Assembly: GCA_003139695.1 (NCBI GenBank)
Contig: PLJM01000006.1
Location: 1-64,000 of the forward strand
Direction of reading: 5' to 3'
Origin: Candidatus Dormiibacterota bacterium
GTDB lineage: Bacteria; Chloroflexota; Dormibacteria; Dormibacterales; Dormibacteraceae
Length of the DNA: 64,000 bases
The translations under genes were made by a program, and so were the position numbers. Position 1 is the first letter of the stretch. Every line of letters begins with the position of its first letter. Below the pieces are notes generated by a model that was given only the letters and a program-made list of their open reading frames with translations, did not search any database and was not told where the DNA came from. Of the stretch, positions 14,880 through 23,864 are shown one piece after another.

Positions 14880-16333
14880 CGCAGCAACGCCTCCACGAGC
14901 ATGGATTTCAGCTGATCTCGGAGGGCTGTTACTCGCGCGTTGGCCTGATTCAACTTTTCCAGGAGTTCGGCCGGATCTTTGTGATCGTCTCGAAGTACGT
15001 GAGGGTTCTTGATGTCCAGGTTGTAGTTGCGCTCTTTGACCTGGTCGATGGATACCTTCCAAGAGAGTTCGGTCTCTACGCGAGCATTTCGCGCGACGCC
15101 GCCCCACCAGTCCACACAGCTCTGGAGATGCTCGACGCGGATCGGTTTAGTCATGGAGTACGCCTTCTGTCCCTCGGGGACCTGATGCTCGTAGTACCAC
15201 GTCTCTTCGGTCGGTTCTCCCTTTTCGAAGAAGAGCAAGTTGGTGCCGATTGAGGCGTAGGGCTTGAACACACTGTTAGGCAAGCGAACGATGGTGTGGA
15301 GATTGCACTCCGCCATCAACTGCTCCTTGAGGCGAGTCTTGACGCCCTCACCGAACAACGACCCGTCGGGAAGCACCACAGCCGCCCGGCCGCCCCGCTT
15401 GAGCAACCGCATGATCAAGGCAAGGAAGAGATCGGCTGTCTCCCGCGTCTGGAAATGCGAAGGAAAGTTGGATTCGATTCCCGGCTCCTCCTTGCCTCCG
15501 AACGGCGGGTTTGTCAACACGATATCGACTCGGTCGGCGTTCGTATAACTGACGTAGGGTCTGGCCAGCGTGTTGTCATGGCGGACAAAGCTGGGGTCCT
15601 CAATGCCATGCAGCAGCAGGTTGGTCACACACAGCATGTGCGGCAGGGGCTTCTTCTCCACAGCTCGGAGCGACGCCTGTATTTCTGCCTCATCAGCCGG
15701 TTTCTTGACGTACCTATCGCGCATGTGGCGGATCGAAGAGGTGAGGAATCCACCGGTTCCGCAGGCTGGATCGAGCAGGATCTCGCCCGGCTTGGGATCA
15801 ATACGTTCGGCCATGAATGCCGTAACCGCACGCGGCGTGTAGTACTCGCCGGCGTTGCCTGCGCTTTGTAGGTCGGCGAGGATCTGCTCGTAGACGTCGC
15901 CGAAGTGCTGCCTGTCGGCCAGGTTGTTGAAGTCCACCTCGTTGATCTTGTTGATTACTTGGCGAAGCAGCTGCCCTGACTTCATGTAGTTGTGGGCGTC
16001 CTCAAATACGCCCCTGACGACGCGCTGCCGGTGATCCTGCAATCCCACAGCGGAGAGCGACTTGAGTTCCGGGAATAGTCGGTTGTTGATGAACGCGAGC
16101 AGCTCGTCGCCAGTCATGCCTTCGGGATTGGCCGCCCACCCACCCCAGCGCAACTCGGCCGGCAGCGGCGAGGCGTGTGCTGGCTCCATTACCTCGATTT
16201 GAGCGTCCTGGTCATCCAGGATCTTGAGGAAAAACATCCAGCAGAGCTGGGAGATCCGTTGCGCGTCCCCGTCGACGCCAGCGTCCTGCCGCATGATGTC
16301 TTGGATCGATTTCACCGTGTTTCGGACTGACAT
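14876..16333 (-). CDS. hsdM: Type I restriction-modification DNA methyltransferase subunit
   Basis: 485 residues from ATG 16333 (a TTG directly before it, touching the hsdR stop, would add one). The N-terminal HsdM_N helical domain (1-150) is followed by the gamma-class N6-adenine methyltransferase: DPACGTGG (188-195, AdoMet site) and TNPPFGG (275-278, catalytic NPPF). The segment SAGNAGEYYTPRAVTAFMA is the usual HsdM signature before motif I. It methylates adenine in the recognition site to protect host DNA. Tightly packed between hsdR (3 bases) and hsdS (4-base overlap). Confidence 0.93.
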   Translation of the reverse strand: MSVRNTVKSIQDIMRQDAGVDGDAQRISQLCWMFFLKILDDQDAQIEVMEPAHASPLPAELRWGGWAANPEGMTGDELLAFINNRLFPELKSLSAVGLQDHRQRVVRGVFEDAHNYMKSGQLLRQVINKINEVDFNNLADRQHFGDVYEQILADLQSAGNAGEYYTPRAVTAFMAERIDPKPGEILLDPACGTGGFLTSSIRHMRDRYVKKPADEAEIQASLRAVEKKPLPHMLCVTNLLLHGIEDPSFVRHDNTLARPYVSYTNADRVDIVLTNPPFGGKEEPGIESNFPSHFQTRETADLFLALIMRLLKRGGRAAVVLPDGSLFGEGVKTRLKEQLMAECNLHTIVRLPNSVFKPYASIGTNLLFFEKGEPTEETWYYEHQVPEGQKAYSMTKPIRVEHLQSCVDWWGGVARNARVETELSWKVSIDQVKERNYNLDIKNPHVLRDDHKDPAELLEKLNQANARVTALRDQLKSMLVEALLR

Positions 16334-16336
16334 CAA

Positions 16337-18757
16337 CTAAGCGACCTCATACAAGGCTTCTTGGAGCTCATGCACGGCCTGCACGAAACCGGCCCGGGAA
16401 CCGAACTGTCGGACCAACTCGACCGGAGTGCCGAGCTTATCGATAGGTGGGATCTGTAGCAGGCGCGGGTCCCCTAGGTCCACGACACCCTCATCCTGAT
16501 ACTTCTTCAGGAGGGCATCGAGCACTGCGCGAGCCTGTGGTCCGTACTTGGCAAACACGTCTCGTTTGCGCACGTTCTCCGCTCGCTCACGCCTGGTCAG
16601 TGGAGGACGACCAAATGCCACGTAGCAAATGAGGTCGAACGGATCGAGATCACGGTTGACCTCCTCTGCGAGAGGCTCAAGCCGCAGGCCTTCTTCCTCA
16701 AGCTCCTCGATGACGGCCTGCTTGCGGTCGGACGCGTTCCATCGCTGTAGAAATGAGTCCAGGGAGGCGAACCGTTTCTTCACTGCCCGCTGGGAGTAGT
16801 CGCGCAGGCTCTCAGTAATCAGCTTGCCGTCGGCATCGAGATACTTAACACGCTCGGCGATGATCGTGACCAGCACGCCCTTGACGTAAATCTTTCGACT
16901 GTCGGGTTCGTCGGGCCGGATCGAGATGTCATTTCCCGGATCAACTTCGACCTCATCCTCTCCGGGCTCTTCGACGTTGACGTCATCAGGCGGCGAGATT
17001 GGATCGTCGTCTTCTGGCTCGTAGATCTGCACCGGTTCGCCGTCGAAGTCAGGATCAGCGAAGTGGTGCGTAGCGCCGCGAAAATCCATGAGAGTGAAGT
17101 AGTACTTGTGGGTGTCCTCATGCACCCGCGTCCCCCGACCGAGGATCTGCTTGAACTCTGTCATCGAACCGACCGGGCGGTCGAGCACGATGAGTCGGCA
17201 CGTCTGTACATCTACGCCAGTAGATAGCAGCCGCGACGTGGTGACCAAAACCGGGAATGTCGCTTCTGGATCGACAAAGTTACCGAGTTGATCTTGTCCC
17301 TCGCGGTCATTCGCGGTAATACGCATGACGTAGCGACGGTTTTCGTTGACGAGATCACGGTTCTCATTGACAAGCGCCTGTCTCATCCGTGCAGCGTGTT
17401 CTTGGTCGACGCAGAACAGGATGGTCTTCTGGTAGCGATCCCCGGTTTCCTTGAGAAACTCAGTCACTCGCTTTGCGACGAGCCGTGTGCGGTCGTCAAT
17501 AACCAGGGTTCTGTCGAAGTCACTTTGGTTATAGATTCGATCGGGAACCTCCTCGCCTTCGACATCGGTCTTTCCCTGGGGTGGTCGGTATCCTTCCACG
17601 TCGACATCGATGTGCACATTGATGACCTTGTACGGTGCCAAGAATCCGTCCTGAATGCCCTGCTTGAGCGAGTACGTGTAGACCGGTGGACCGAAGTAGT
17701 GAATGTTGGAGGCGTACTTCGTCTCTTTGGGTGTTGCGGTCATTCCGATCTGGGTGGCGGATGAGAAGTACTCAAGGATCTCGCGCCAGGCGGCGTCGTC
17801 GTCAGCGCTTCCTCGATGACACTCGTCGATAACAATCAGGTCGAAGAAACTGCGGGAGAATTCACGGAAGAGCTTTTGGCGATCACCTGGTCCCGTAATC
17901 GCCTGATAGAGACCTAGATAGATTTCGTAAGACGTATCAATGCGGCGCCTGCTGTCAATTGCCTTTGCCAGCTCTGCAGTTGGGCTGCCGTCAGCGTCGA
18001 TTGTTCGGGCTCCTGTGCTGAGCTTGGCCATCGCGGCCTTGAATGGCCGGAAGTCATTCACCATGGTCTGGTCGATCAGCACGTTACGGTCCGCAAGGTA
18101 GAGGACGCGCTTCTTTCGCCCTCCCTTCCAGAGCCTCCAGATGATTTGGAAAGCCGTGTACGTCTTGCCAGTGCCGGTCGCCATGACCAGGAGCAAACGT
18201 TCTTGGCCTTTTGCAATTGCCTCGATCGCGGCATTGACGGCGTTTCGCTGGTAGTAGCGCGGCTCTCGCCCACTCCCATCATCGAAGTAGTCCGTCAACA
18301 CAAGCCGCTCAGCCTCGGGAGCGAGACCTTTCCATTTGCAGTATGCCGACCACAGTTGATCGGGCCCGGGGAACGCCCCGAGCGAAAGAGTCGACTCGAC
18401 CTCTTGCATCGTACCCGTGCGGTCATGGAATGCGAATCCGTCACCGTTGGACGAGAACACGAACGGAATATGGAGAGTCTCGGCGTACCCGAGCGCCTGT
18501 TGCATGCCTGAGCCGACCGCGTGGTTGTTGTCCTTGGCCTCAATGATCGCAATTGGGATATTTGGCTTGTAGTAGAGGACGTAGTCGGCGAACTTAGATT
18601 TCCCACGCGTCACCATCTTGCCCCGGACATGGATCTGGCCCTTGGTGAAGTGAACCTCTCGTACGAGCTGGGTCTGCTCCTTCCACCCGGCTGCAAGAAC
18701 AGCAGGCGTGATGAACTTGGCGCAGACATCCGCTTCGCTCAGATCCCTCTTATTCAC
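16337..18757 (-). CDS. hsdR: Type I restriction enzyme endonuclease/translocase subunit
   Basis: 806 residues, the length of the EcoAI/EcoEI-like (type IB) R subunits. The N-terminal nuclease has Asp58 in FADYVLYYKP and Glu73-x-Lys75 in IAIIEAKD. The translocase motifs follow: Walker A ATGTGKT (193-199), Walker B VIDECH, motif III GMTATPKETKY, motif V/VI STGVDVQT and KQILGRGTRV. The C-terminal helical part binds the methylase. It pumps DNA and cleaves unmodified molecules at a distance. First gene of an hsdR-hsdM-hsdS operon. All catalytic residues are present, so the system looks functional. Confidence 0.93.
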   Translation of the reverse strand: MNKRDLSEADVCAKFITPAVLAAGWKEQTQLVREVHFTKGQIHVRGKMVTRGKSKFADYVLYYKPNIPIAIIEAKDNNHAVGSGMQQALGYAETLHIPFVFSSNGDGFAFHDRTGTMQEVESTLSLGAFPGPDQLWSAYCKWKGLAPEAERLVLTDYFDDGSGREPRYYQRNAVNAAIEAIAKGQERLLLVMATGTGKTYTAFQIIWRLWKGGRKKRVLYLADRNVLIDQTMVNDFRPFKAAMAKLSTGARTIDADGSPTAELAKAIDSRRRIDTSYEIYLGLYQAITGPGDRQKLFREFSRSFFDLIVIDECHRGSADDDAAWREILEYFSSATQIGMTATPKETKYASNIHYFGPPVYTYSLKQGIQDGFLAPYKVINVHIDVDVEGYRPPQGKTDVEGEEVPDRIYNQSDFDRTLVIDDRTRLVAKRVTEFLKETGDRYQKTILFCVDQEHAARMRQALVNENRDLVNENRRYVMRITANDREGQDQLGNFVDPEATFPVLVTTSRLLSTGVDVQTCRLIVLDRPVGSMTEFKQILGRGTRVHEDTHKYYFTLMDFRGATHHFADPDFDGEPVQIYEPEDDDPISPPDDVNVEEPGEDEVEVDPGNDISIRPDEPDSRKIYVKGVLVTIIAERVKYLDADGKLITESLRDYSQRAVKKRFASLDSFLQRWNASDRKQAVIEELEEEGLRLEPLAEEVNRDLDPFDLICYVAFGRPPLTRRERAENVRKRDVFAKYGPQARAVLDALLKKYQDEGVVDLGDPRLLQIPPIDKLGTPVELVRQFGSRAGFVQAVHELQEALYEVA

Positions 18758-18789
18758 GCCACGCCTCGGGGGAAAGGTTATCCGGGACT

Positions 18790-19330
18790 GATCCGCTCGG
18801 TTGATCCTGAGTGCCGCCGCCCCTCGTTTCCACTAGGCACGGCCCGCGCCGGTCAGCACTCGCGAAATGCGCAACCGCGAAATTCGATTTTCGCGGCGGT
18901 GCGCGTCGGGTCGGACGGATGAGCAATGCTGCGCGGTCCTGCGCGTCGCTGACCCATCCCCCCACGGTAAAACCGTAGAAACCCCAGCAAGGCAATCGAC
19001 ACCGGCCATGACCATCGCAATGACCAACTTGGGAATCGCAGCGCCCTGAAACGGATCTCGCGTTTCCCTTGAATTCCTCATTGTCGATCTGAGGGTTCGC
19101 GTGAAGAAAGACCTCTTTGAGGTCCTTGCCTCCCTGCTGCTGGCATGTCTCCAATACACCCTCCAGCAGACGGCGGTGCCGCACCTGGGTCCAGGTGGCA
19201 CTGTCGGCGCTCACGTGAGTACCAGGCCCCCCACGTCGCCGACAAAGACAACGCCGTCCCCATCATTGAGGAACAGCTCAGCCGCGCAGATCTCCACCAA
19301 TCCTTAAATAGCGAAATAGAGAGCCGACCT
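18790..19330 (-). pseudogene. Frameshifted remnant of a prokaryotic Argonaute (PIWI domain)
   Basis: Reading the minus strand from about 19310, three frames together give the PIWI region of a long prokaryotic Argonaute: AAELFLNDGDGVVFVGDVG, a frame change in a G-run near 19230, GAWYSRERRQCHLD, another change near 19195, then LLEGVLETCQQQGGKDLKEVFLHANPQ with IDNEEFKGNA. In intact relatives these correspond to the C-A-A-Q-M-F-L-x-x-G-D-G-V-V-F block, G-P-W-Y-S-x(5-7)-F-H-L and the L-F-I-H-G/A-x(4)-D/N-x-E-E-W/F block. Further downstream frames continue with weaker matches. The N-terminal two thirds is gone. The gene is dead, next to an intact type I R-M operon. Confidence 0.6.
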
Positions 19331-19414
19331 AGATCCCCGATAGTAGGAAGCTGACGATTCGCGCCTCTTATCGCGAGCACCCAGTGACTGCAGCTTTGCT
19401 GGGCGTCAGCTGGA

Positions 19415-19735
19415 CTAGCGATCAGCGCCCTGCCGAACATTCGACGAGTGAATTCCGTTCAATTCATGCTTTAGAGTCCGGCCTAACCAGGCCCGATCAG
19501 CTTCGGTTGGATTAGCGATGCGAACGTCGATCACAAAAATCTGCTCCAACTCTCGGTCGGAGGGTAATCGGGACCGTAATCGATAGCGGATTCGAACCTC
19601 CAGCGGCGACGACACAGTCGGCCGCCGAGGCAGGCGGCGAAAAGTTCCGTTCAGCAAGTGCCACGCGCCAGAAGCGGCGCGGAGCAGAAACGCAACCACA
19701 ACCGCTGCCGCGAACTCCGCCGTCCTAGTCTCCAT
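19415..19735 (-). CDS. Small signal-anchored hypothetical protein
   Basis: 106 residues. An N-terminal hydrophobic helix (about 8-28, EFAAAVVVAFLLRAASGAWHLL) is followed by a basic soluble segment (SPLEVRIRYRLRSRLPSDRELE). Not recognised. Its 3' end abuts the Argonaute remnant, so it may be an accessory of the lost system or unrelated. Modest support. Confidence 0.4.
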   Translation of the reverse strand: METRTAEFAAAVVVAFLLRAASGAWHLLNGTFRRLPRRPTVSSPLEVRIRYRLRSRLPSDRELEQIFVIDVRIANPTEADRAWLGRTLKHELNGIHSSNVRQGADR

Positions 19736-19789
19736 TTTCTATTGTCTACCAAAACCGCCTTTTCGTAACGGGTATCGTGGCACTTTGAG

Positions 19790-20386
19790 TTGGGTGAACT
19801 GACGCCTCCGCCACCGGCTGGACACGGCAGATGCCTCCTTTGCGGAGATCAGATCGAGGCGGCCAGGCGAGGACGTCCGCGCGAGTACTGCTCGAATGGC
19901 TGCAGGCAGAAGGCGTACCGCATCTATCAATCCGGGATCGTCTGCCGCGTCTCACTACCGACCAGCGAACTCAACCGATTGAAGCCGTACCTTTACGAGC
20001 CGGTTCGGTCAACAGCGGATCCGTTCATGCTTACCGACCTCCGCCTAAGCAATCTGATGGAGGCGATAGCAACCGCCTATCTCGAGCAGGCGATGGTGTC
20101 CCGAAACGCTGTATTTCGCTCAGTCCAGCTCTCAGAATGCTGGATATGCCACCGCTGGTTTCACAGTCGGCGGGCTAACGCAAGACGATACTGCTCCGAC
20201 GCTTGCAGGTCGCGCGCATTCCGCGCCAGAAAAGGGAGGCGAGACTTCGGACACTGGGCTCGAATTCCTCTGCCGGCCTATTCGGTACTCGCTTCGCTCG
20301 CTCGGAGCCGGGGTCTGACTCTCGGTGAATTTGTGGCGAAGTCTCTGACAACAGCTGGTGCCGTGCCTAGCGCGAAGGGGCCATAA
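19790..20386 (+). CDS. Protein with two zinc-finger modules and RHH-like tail
   Basis: 198 residues from TTG 19790. Two similar Cys4 modules: CLLCGDQIEAARRGRPREYCSNGC (residues 15-38) and CWICHRWFHSRRANARRYCSDAC (about 115-137), both C-x2-C-x14-16-C-x3-C followed by a basic helix (RQKAYR, RSRAFRARKGRR). Repeated treble-clef fingers of this kind bind nucleic acid. The last 45 residues (ARIPLPAYSVLASLARSRGLTLGEFVAKSL) resemble a ribbon-helix-helix-like segment. It is divergent from the Argonaute-remnant strand and convergent with the helicase-nuclease. A small regulator or nucleic-acid-binding partner is likely; function unknown. Confidence 0.65.
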   Translation: MGELTPPPPAGHGRCLLCGDQIEAARRGRPREYCSNGCRQKAYRIYQSGIVCRVSLPTSELNRLKPYLYEPVRSTADPFMLTDLRLSNLMEAIATAYLEQAMVSRNAVFRSVQLSECWICHRWFHSRRANARRYCSDACRSRAFRARKGRRDFGHWARIPLPAYSVLASLARSRGLTLGEFVAKSLTTAGAVPSAKGP

Positions 20387-20544
20387 ACGGTAAGAATCTC
20401 CCGAGGTATTCATCCCTCGAGCGGCGTGACAGGTGATGTACAGCCATGGCACCCCCTTCGCGGTCGCAGGATCTCATCGTCATGGCTACTACAGGGCCGG
20501 ATATCGGGGTGACTCGAGGCCAAGACCCTCCCTAGCGAGCGACC

Positions 20545-23142
20545 TCATGGTTGTCTTACGAGTTCACTCGGCTGCCGCCGATGGAGGCGCTGAAACACAG
20601 TGGCGCCGAGAATACCGTTGCGCTCAAACCTCTCACGTACGAGGGAGACCAGGTCCTCACCCTTAAGGCCGGCGCCGCGCCCGCGGATCTCGCGCCATGC
20701 GGAGACTGCGTCGTCCGCCAGCTCGCGAAACTCCTCTATGTCCGCGACGCGGACGAAGTCCTGAGCGAGGTCCGAGGCGGTCGTCGACATCAGCACGCGC
20801 GGTGTAGCGATGATCGAGAGGGATCCCGGTGGCACGGTCTCCCTCCTGTGTGCAGCCATCCACCGGAGGTGGCGATTAGCTTGGTCCACCGTGCGTGTGC
20901 CAATCTCGCCCTGCGGAGACTCATCGCTCTTCGCCTCGACGGTGATCCACGGGCCGCTGTCGACCGACCACTCCACGTCGGGCGCCGAGTCGTCCGCGTG
21001 GTGCACGCTCCCGAACCCAAGCATCTTGCCGAGCTCTTGAAGCCCGAGCTCGAAGTCCTTAGCCGCGGTGCCGTTGATCCGCGCGAGCATCGTGACGCAG
21101 ACGTCCTCGAACTGCGTCGGCTTGTCCATAGCGACCTTGCCAAAGCGCGCGATCGCGCCGGCAATCAACGACTCGCTAACGGCGTCGGCCAACGCTGAGA
21201 CGTTCGCCGGCGCCCGGTTCATCCACGCGCTCTTGGGAGCGCTGGAGATCGCCTGCTCGAGCAGCTTTTCGCTGACCTTGGCTAGCTCCGGCCGCTTTTC
21301 AACCGCAGCGCCAATCGCGGCCCACTGCGACCCCAGAAAAAGCCACAGCGCCTGATATGCCCTCGTGTCCTCGGAGCCCGCTAGCTCAGTCGCCACCTTC
21401 TTGGCGTGTTCGACCGCCCGTGACCACGCGCCACTCCATGCGGCGTCGATGGCGTGGACCTCGTCCGGAGCCGCCTTACCGTACTTCCCCGTCGCGGCGG
21501 GCAGCACCCGCTGGAGCCTGGCCCGCCGCTCGGCCAGTCGGGGCTCCACCTCGTCCTTCCATTCCGGATCCCCGCCGAGAAACGAACGGACCATACCGAC
21601 CATGTCCGCGGCAGGTATGCGTGAATTGTCCCAGCCGAACGAGATCTCGGCCTGAATTTCAGGGTGCATGGCGTTCTGGACCTCCGCTTGGCCGCAGAAG
21701 TTCGTGAGCGAGCGGCCGACGATAAGCACGACCGCGAAGTCCTGCGGGTTCCGCGTGCAGCGCCCAGCACCCTGCACGACGCGGGTGCGAATCCGCTCCT
21801 GCAGAGCGCGCCCCGCGCCGAGAGTCTTGACCATAAAGCGCTCCTGCAGGTGCACGCCGGCAGGCAAGCCGTTGAGCACGACAACGCGGCAGTCGGCGCC
21901 CGGAAGGTCGATCCCGTCATAGCGACCTGTCAGCGCAAGTACGGCCGCGGGGGCCTTGGCGAACGGGTTCATTGACTGCTTGACGTTGTTCTTATCGAGG
22001 ATCGGCAGATCGCCGGCTATCGCGCTCGCCGACTTCTGCGACGTCCTTTCGTCAGGCGACAGCAGCAGCGCCTTCTTCTCCGACTGAACGACGTCCCTTG
22101 CTACCTGGATGCCCTCAGCGTCTGTCACCATCTCTGTGAACACGAACAGCCGTCTGCCTGCCCCATGGCTCTCCCATCCGCGTGGCACCGGCAGCCTCCG
22201 TATCTTCGGTCGGCCGAACGACCGCTCGAGCTCTCCGCTCTCACCCAGTGTCGCGCTCATATATAAGCGCTGCGAAGCGGCGCTGAAGGCGTCGAGGGAA
22301 GCCGTGGGCGGAATCAGCGGCCGAATCAGGATTTCGGTCCAGCCGATAAACGCCATGCAGGCCCCGAGGTGGCCGCCGACCCGAGTCAGCGGGTACCGAT
22401 GGTCGCCGGCGTGATCCTTGAGCGCTGCGAACAACTCGCCGGAGTGCGCATAGAGGTGCTCCGGTGGCACCTGCTCGACGAGCATGTACCATGCCGGGTC
22501 CGGCGCATCGTCCCGCATCATTTTCACAAACACCGGATCGAGGCACTTGTCGACGATGTCCAGGATGGCGTGGTAGAGCGGGTTGCTCTGCGGCAACAAG
22601 GATGCTGAGTCGGAGCGCGGTATTTGCAACGACCATGCGCCGGCGACGTACGACTCCCCAGCGTGCGCGTCGTCCAGGATCAAAACCTGCGCGTTGTCGA
22701 GCTTCGGCGCCGAATTGAAGATCGTCGAATAAGTCGTTATGGCCATGGCCTCACTGGCGTGGAAACGCTGGACTGACTCGCTCGGCCAGTGGTGGTGGTC
22801 CTCCATGAGCGTGACTACCGCAATGCCGTTCCTCTTCGCCTGCGCCGCCGTCTGGTGTACCAACTGGACGGTCGGGCAGAGGTACGCGACTCGTTCGCGC
22901 CGAGCGCGCCGGCGCCACTCGCCGATGAGCTGCCCCACGAGGGTCTTGCCGCTTCCGGTCGGCAGCTCCAACGCGATGTCCCGGGAGTCGAGGTGCTGGC
23001 TGTGGTACGAGCGGAGGACGTCTGCCTGATGCGACCACAGGTAGGTCGGGCCATCGCCCGGGCGCTTTAGGTCGGCGAACAATTCCTCCGGGGTGGAGGC
23101 GGCTGCACCGGGGCTCTCGCGGAATACGAACTTTGGGCTCAT
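20545..23142 (-). CDS. DEAD-like helicase fused to a PD-(D/E)XK nuclease
   Basis: 865 residues. Superfamily 2 helicase motifs: Walker A LPTGSGKT (60-67), Walker B LILDDAH (DDAH 157-160 in place of DEAH), motif III LYMSATLGE, and a C-terminal helicase lobe with QGAGRCTRN as motif VI. The middle (about 520-690) is helical. Near the C-terminus Asp722 (PDVEW), then 13 residues later ITVEAKSD with Glu736 and Lys738, form a PD-(D/E)XK nuclease site, followed by QANRHLRWMAAH. It stands alone, with no methyltransferase, like single-gene helicase-nuclease defence proteins. It starts divergently from the zinc-ribbon gene. Fold assignment is firm; role inferred. Confidence 0.8.
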   Translation of the reverse strand: MSPKFVFRESPGAAASTPEELFADLKRPGDGPTYLWSHQADVLRSYHSQHLDSRDIALELPTGSGKTLVGQLIGEWRRRARRERVAYLCPTVQLVHQTAAQAKRNGIAVVTLMEDHHHWPSESVQRFHASEAMAITTYSTIFNSAPKLDNAQVLILDDAHAGESYVAGAWSLQIPRSDSASLLPQSNPLYHAILDIVDKCLDPVFVKMMRDDAPDPAWYMLVEQVPPEHLYAHSGELFAALKDHAGDHRYPLTRVGGHLGACMAFIGWTEILIRPLIPPTASLDAFSAASQRLYMSATLGESGELERSFGRPKIRRLPVPRGWESHGAGRRLFVFTEMVTDAEGIQVARDVVQSEKKALLLSPDERTSQKSASAIAGDLPILDKNNVKQSMNPFAKAPAAVLALTGRYDGIDLPGADCRVVVLNGLPAGVHLQERFMVKTLGAGRALQERIRTRVVQGAGRCTRNPQDFAVVLIVGRSLTNFCGQAEVQNAMHPEIQAEISFGWDNSRIPAADMVGMVRSFLGGDPEWKDEVEPRLAERRARLQRVLPAATGKYGKAAPDEVHAIDAAWSGAWSRAVEHAKKVATELAGSEDTRAYQALWLFLGSQWAAIGAAVEKRPELAKVSEKLLEQAISSAPKSAWMNRAPANVSALADAVSESLIAGAIARFGKVAMDKPTQFEDVCVTMLARINGTAAKDFELGLQELGKMLGFGSVHHADDSAPDVEWSVDSGPWITVEAKSDESPQGEIGTRTVDQANRHLRWMAAHRRETVPPGSLSIIATPRVLMSTTASDLAQDFVRVADIEEFRELADDAVSAWREIRGRGAGLKGEDLVSLVRERFERNGILGATVFQRLHRRQPSELVRQP

Positions 23143-23267
23143 TTTTCGGAATGCGCACTACATCAGCGAGATGGGGCGCGCTTCAAACGATACTCGCACC
23201 GCCGGGGCGTTTAAGGAATCGGCGCTTGGTCCTCATGCATCGACTCGGAGCGTTAACTTAGACGCCA

Positions 23268-23504
23268 GTGGGTGAACCGCTGGCGGACCAGACGCGGCGT
23301 GCAATTGCGTCCGTCATCGAAGCAGCATGCCCGTTGTGCGACGTCGAGCTACGGATCCACGACGGCCGCGCCTGCTGCCCGTGCTGCGGGGACAGCTATA
23401 TTGCGGGGGAAGGCCATCTTGAGGTTAGGCGCTGCCCCAAGCACGGCCGAGACTGCGTGCACTGGCAGGCATTGTGGCGCCAGCGTGGTGCGATCAATCC
23501 GTAA
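23268..23504 (+). CDS. Small zinc-ribbon protein
   Basis: 78 residues from GTG 23268. Four Cys-rich knuckles: CPLCDVEL (21-24), CCPCCGDSY (36-40), then C55 and C63 with an adjacent His-rich patch (RCPKHGRDCVHW). This can hold one or two zinc ions. Not a family I recognise. It is divergent from the helicase-nuclease gene, 125 bases apart, so the two could share control. Conserved-looking and compact, probably real. Confidence 0.55.
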   Translation: MGEPLADQTRRAIASVIEAACPLCDVELRIHDGRACCPCCGDSYIAGEGHLEVRRCPKHGRDCVHWQALWRQRGAINP

Positions 23505-23864
23505 GGAAGCTTCATCAATGCCTAGCGGGCTAATTTCGCATAGTCGGACCGCACGGGACATTCGTTCCCAACGCCTGCGCCGAAGGTGCTTATCTTGCCA
23601 CCTCCGCCAGGAGGTCAAAAGGGACCACTTTGGTCCACCGTAATTAAGCCAGTACCGGGGGTCAAATCGAGGCGCATCGTCCCACAGGTATGAAGCCCAT
23701 GAGTCCAAGTCATGGAAATGGATGAGATCGGATATGGGAATTGAGGATGGACGACCGCCTCAGATGAAGCTAAACCAGTAGTCGTTTGAGAAGGGCCCCA
23801 GAAAGGAGGGCGCCCGGGCTCGCGGGGAAAAGTCGGCGAAGCCGGACGGGAGGGAGAAAGCCGG
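23505..23864. other. Gene-free stretch of 360 bases with paired hairpins
   Basis: No credible protein gene. At 23600-23636 two perfect hairpins stand side by side (ACCTCC-GCCA-GGAGGT and GGACCA-CTT-TGGTCC), joined by CAAAAG. The wording is reminiscent of non-coding ends of IS21-type elements, but no transposase is present. The right end leads into the RBS (GGGAGGGAGA) of the secreted-protein gene. This may be the boundary between the defence genes and the transfer module. Confidence 0.4.
23600..23636. repeat. Pair of adjacent perfect hairpins, possible IS end remnant
   Basis: ACCTCC/GGAGGT (23600-23615, 4-base loop) and GGACCA/TGGTCC (23622-23636, 3-base loop). No T-run follows, so they are not a textbook terminator. 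Similarity to IS21-type terminal sequence is from memory and weak. Confidence 0.35.

Noticed and set aside
14880-15107. 76-residue N-terminal extension of HsdS
   Set aside because: Low-complexity Arg/Gln/Ser translation antiparallel in frame to hsdM coding sequence; the GTGA overlap gives a better start and a family-like N-terminus.
19588-19611. T-arm-like GGTTCGAATCC on the minus strand
   Set aside because: The flanking bases do not pair as a T-stem and no acceptor or anticodon arm is near; it encodes part of the 106-residue protein.
23349-23708. 119-codon minus-strand frame through the paired hairpins
   Set aside because: It runs antisense to the zinc-ribbon gene and across the hairpins, with Trp/Arg-rich non-family translation.
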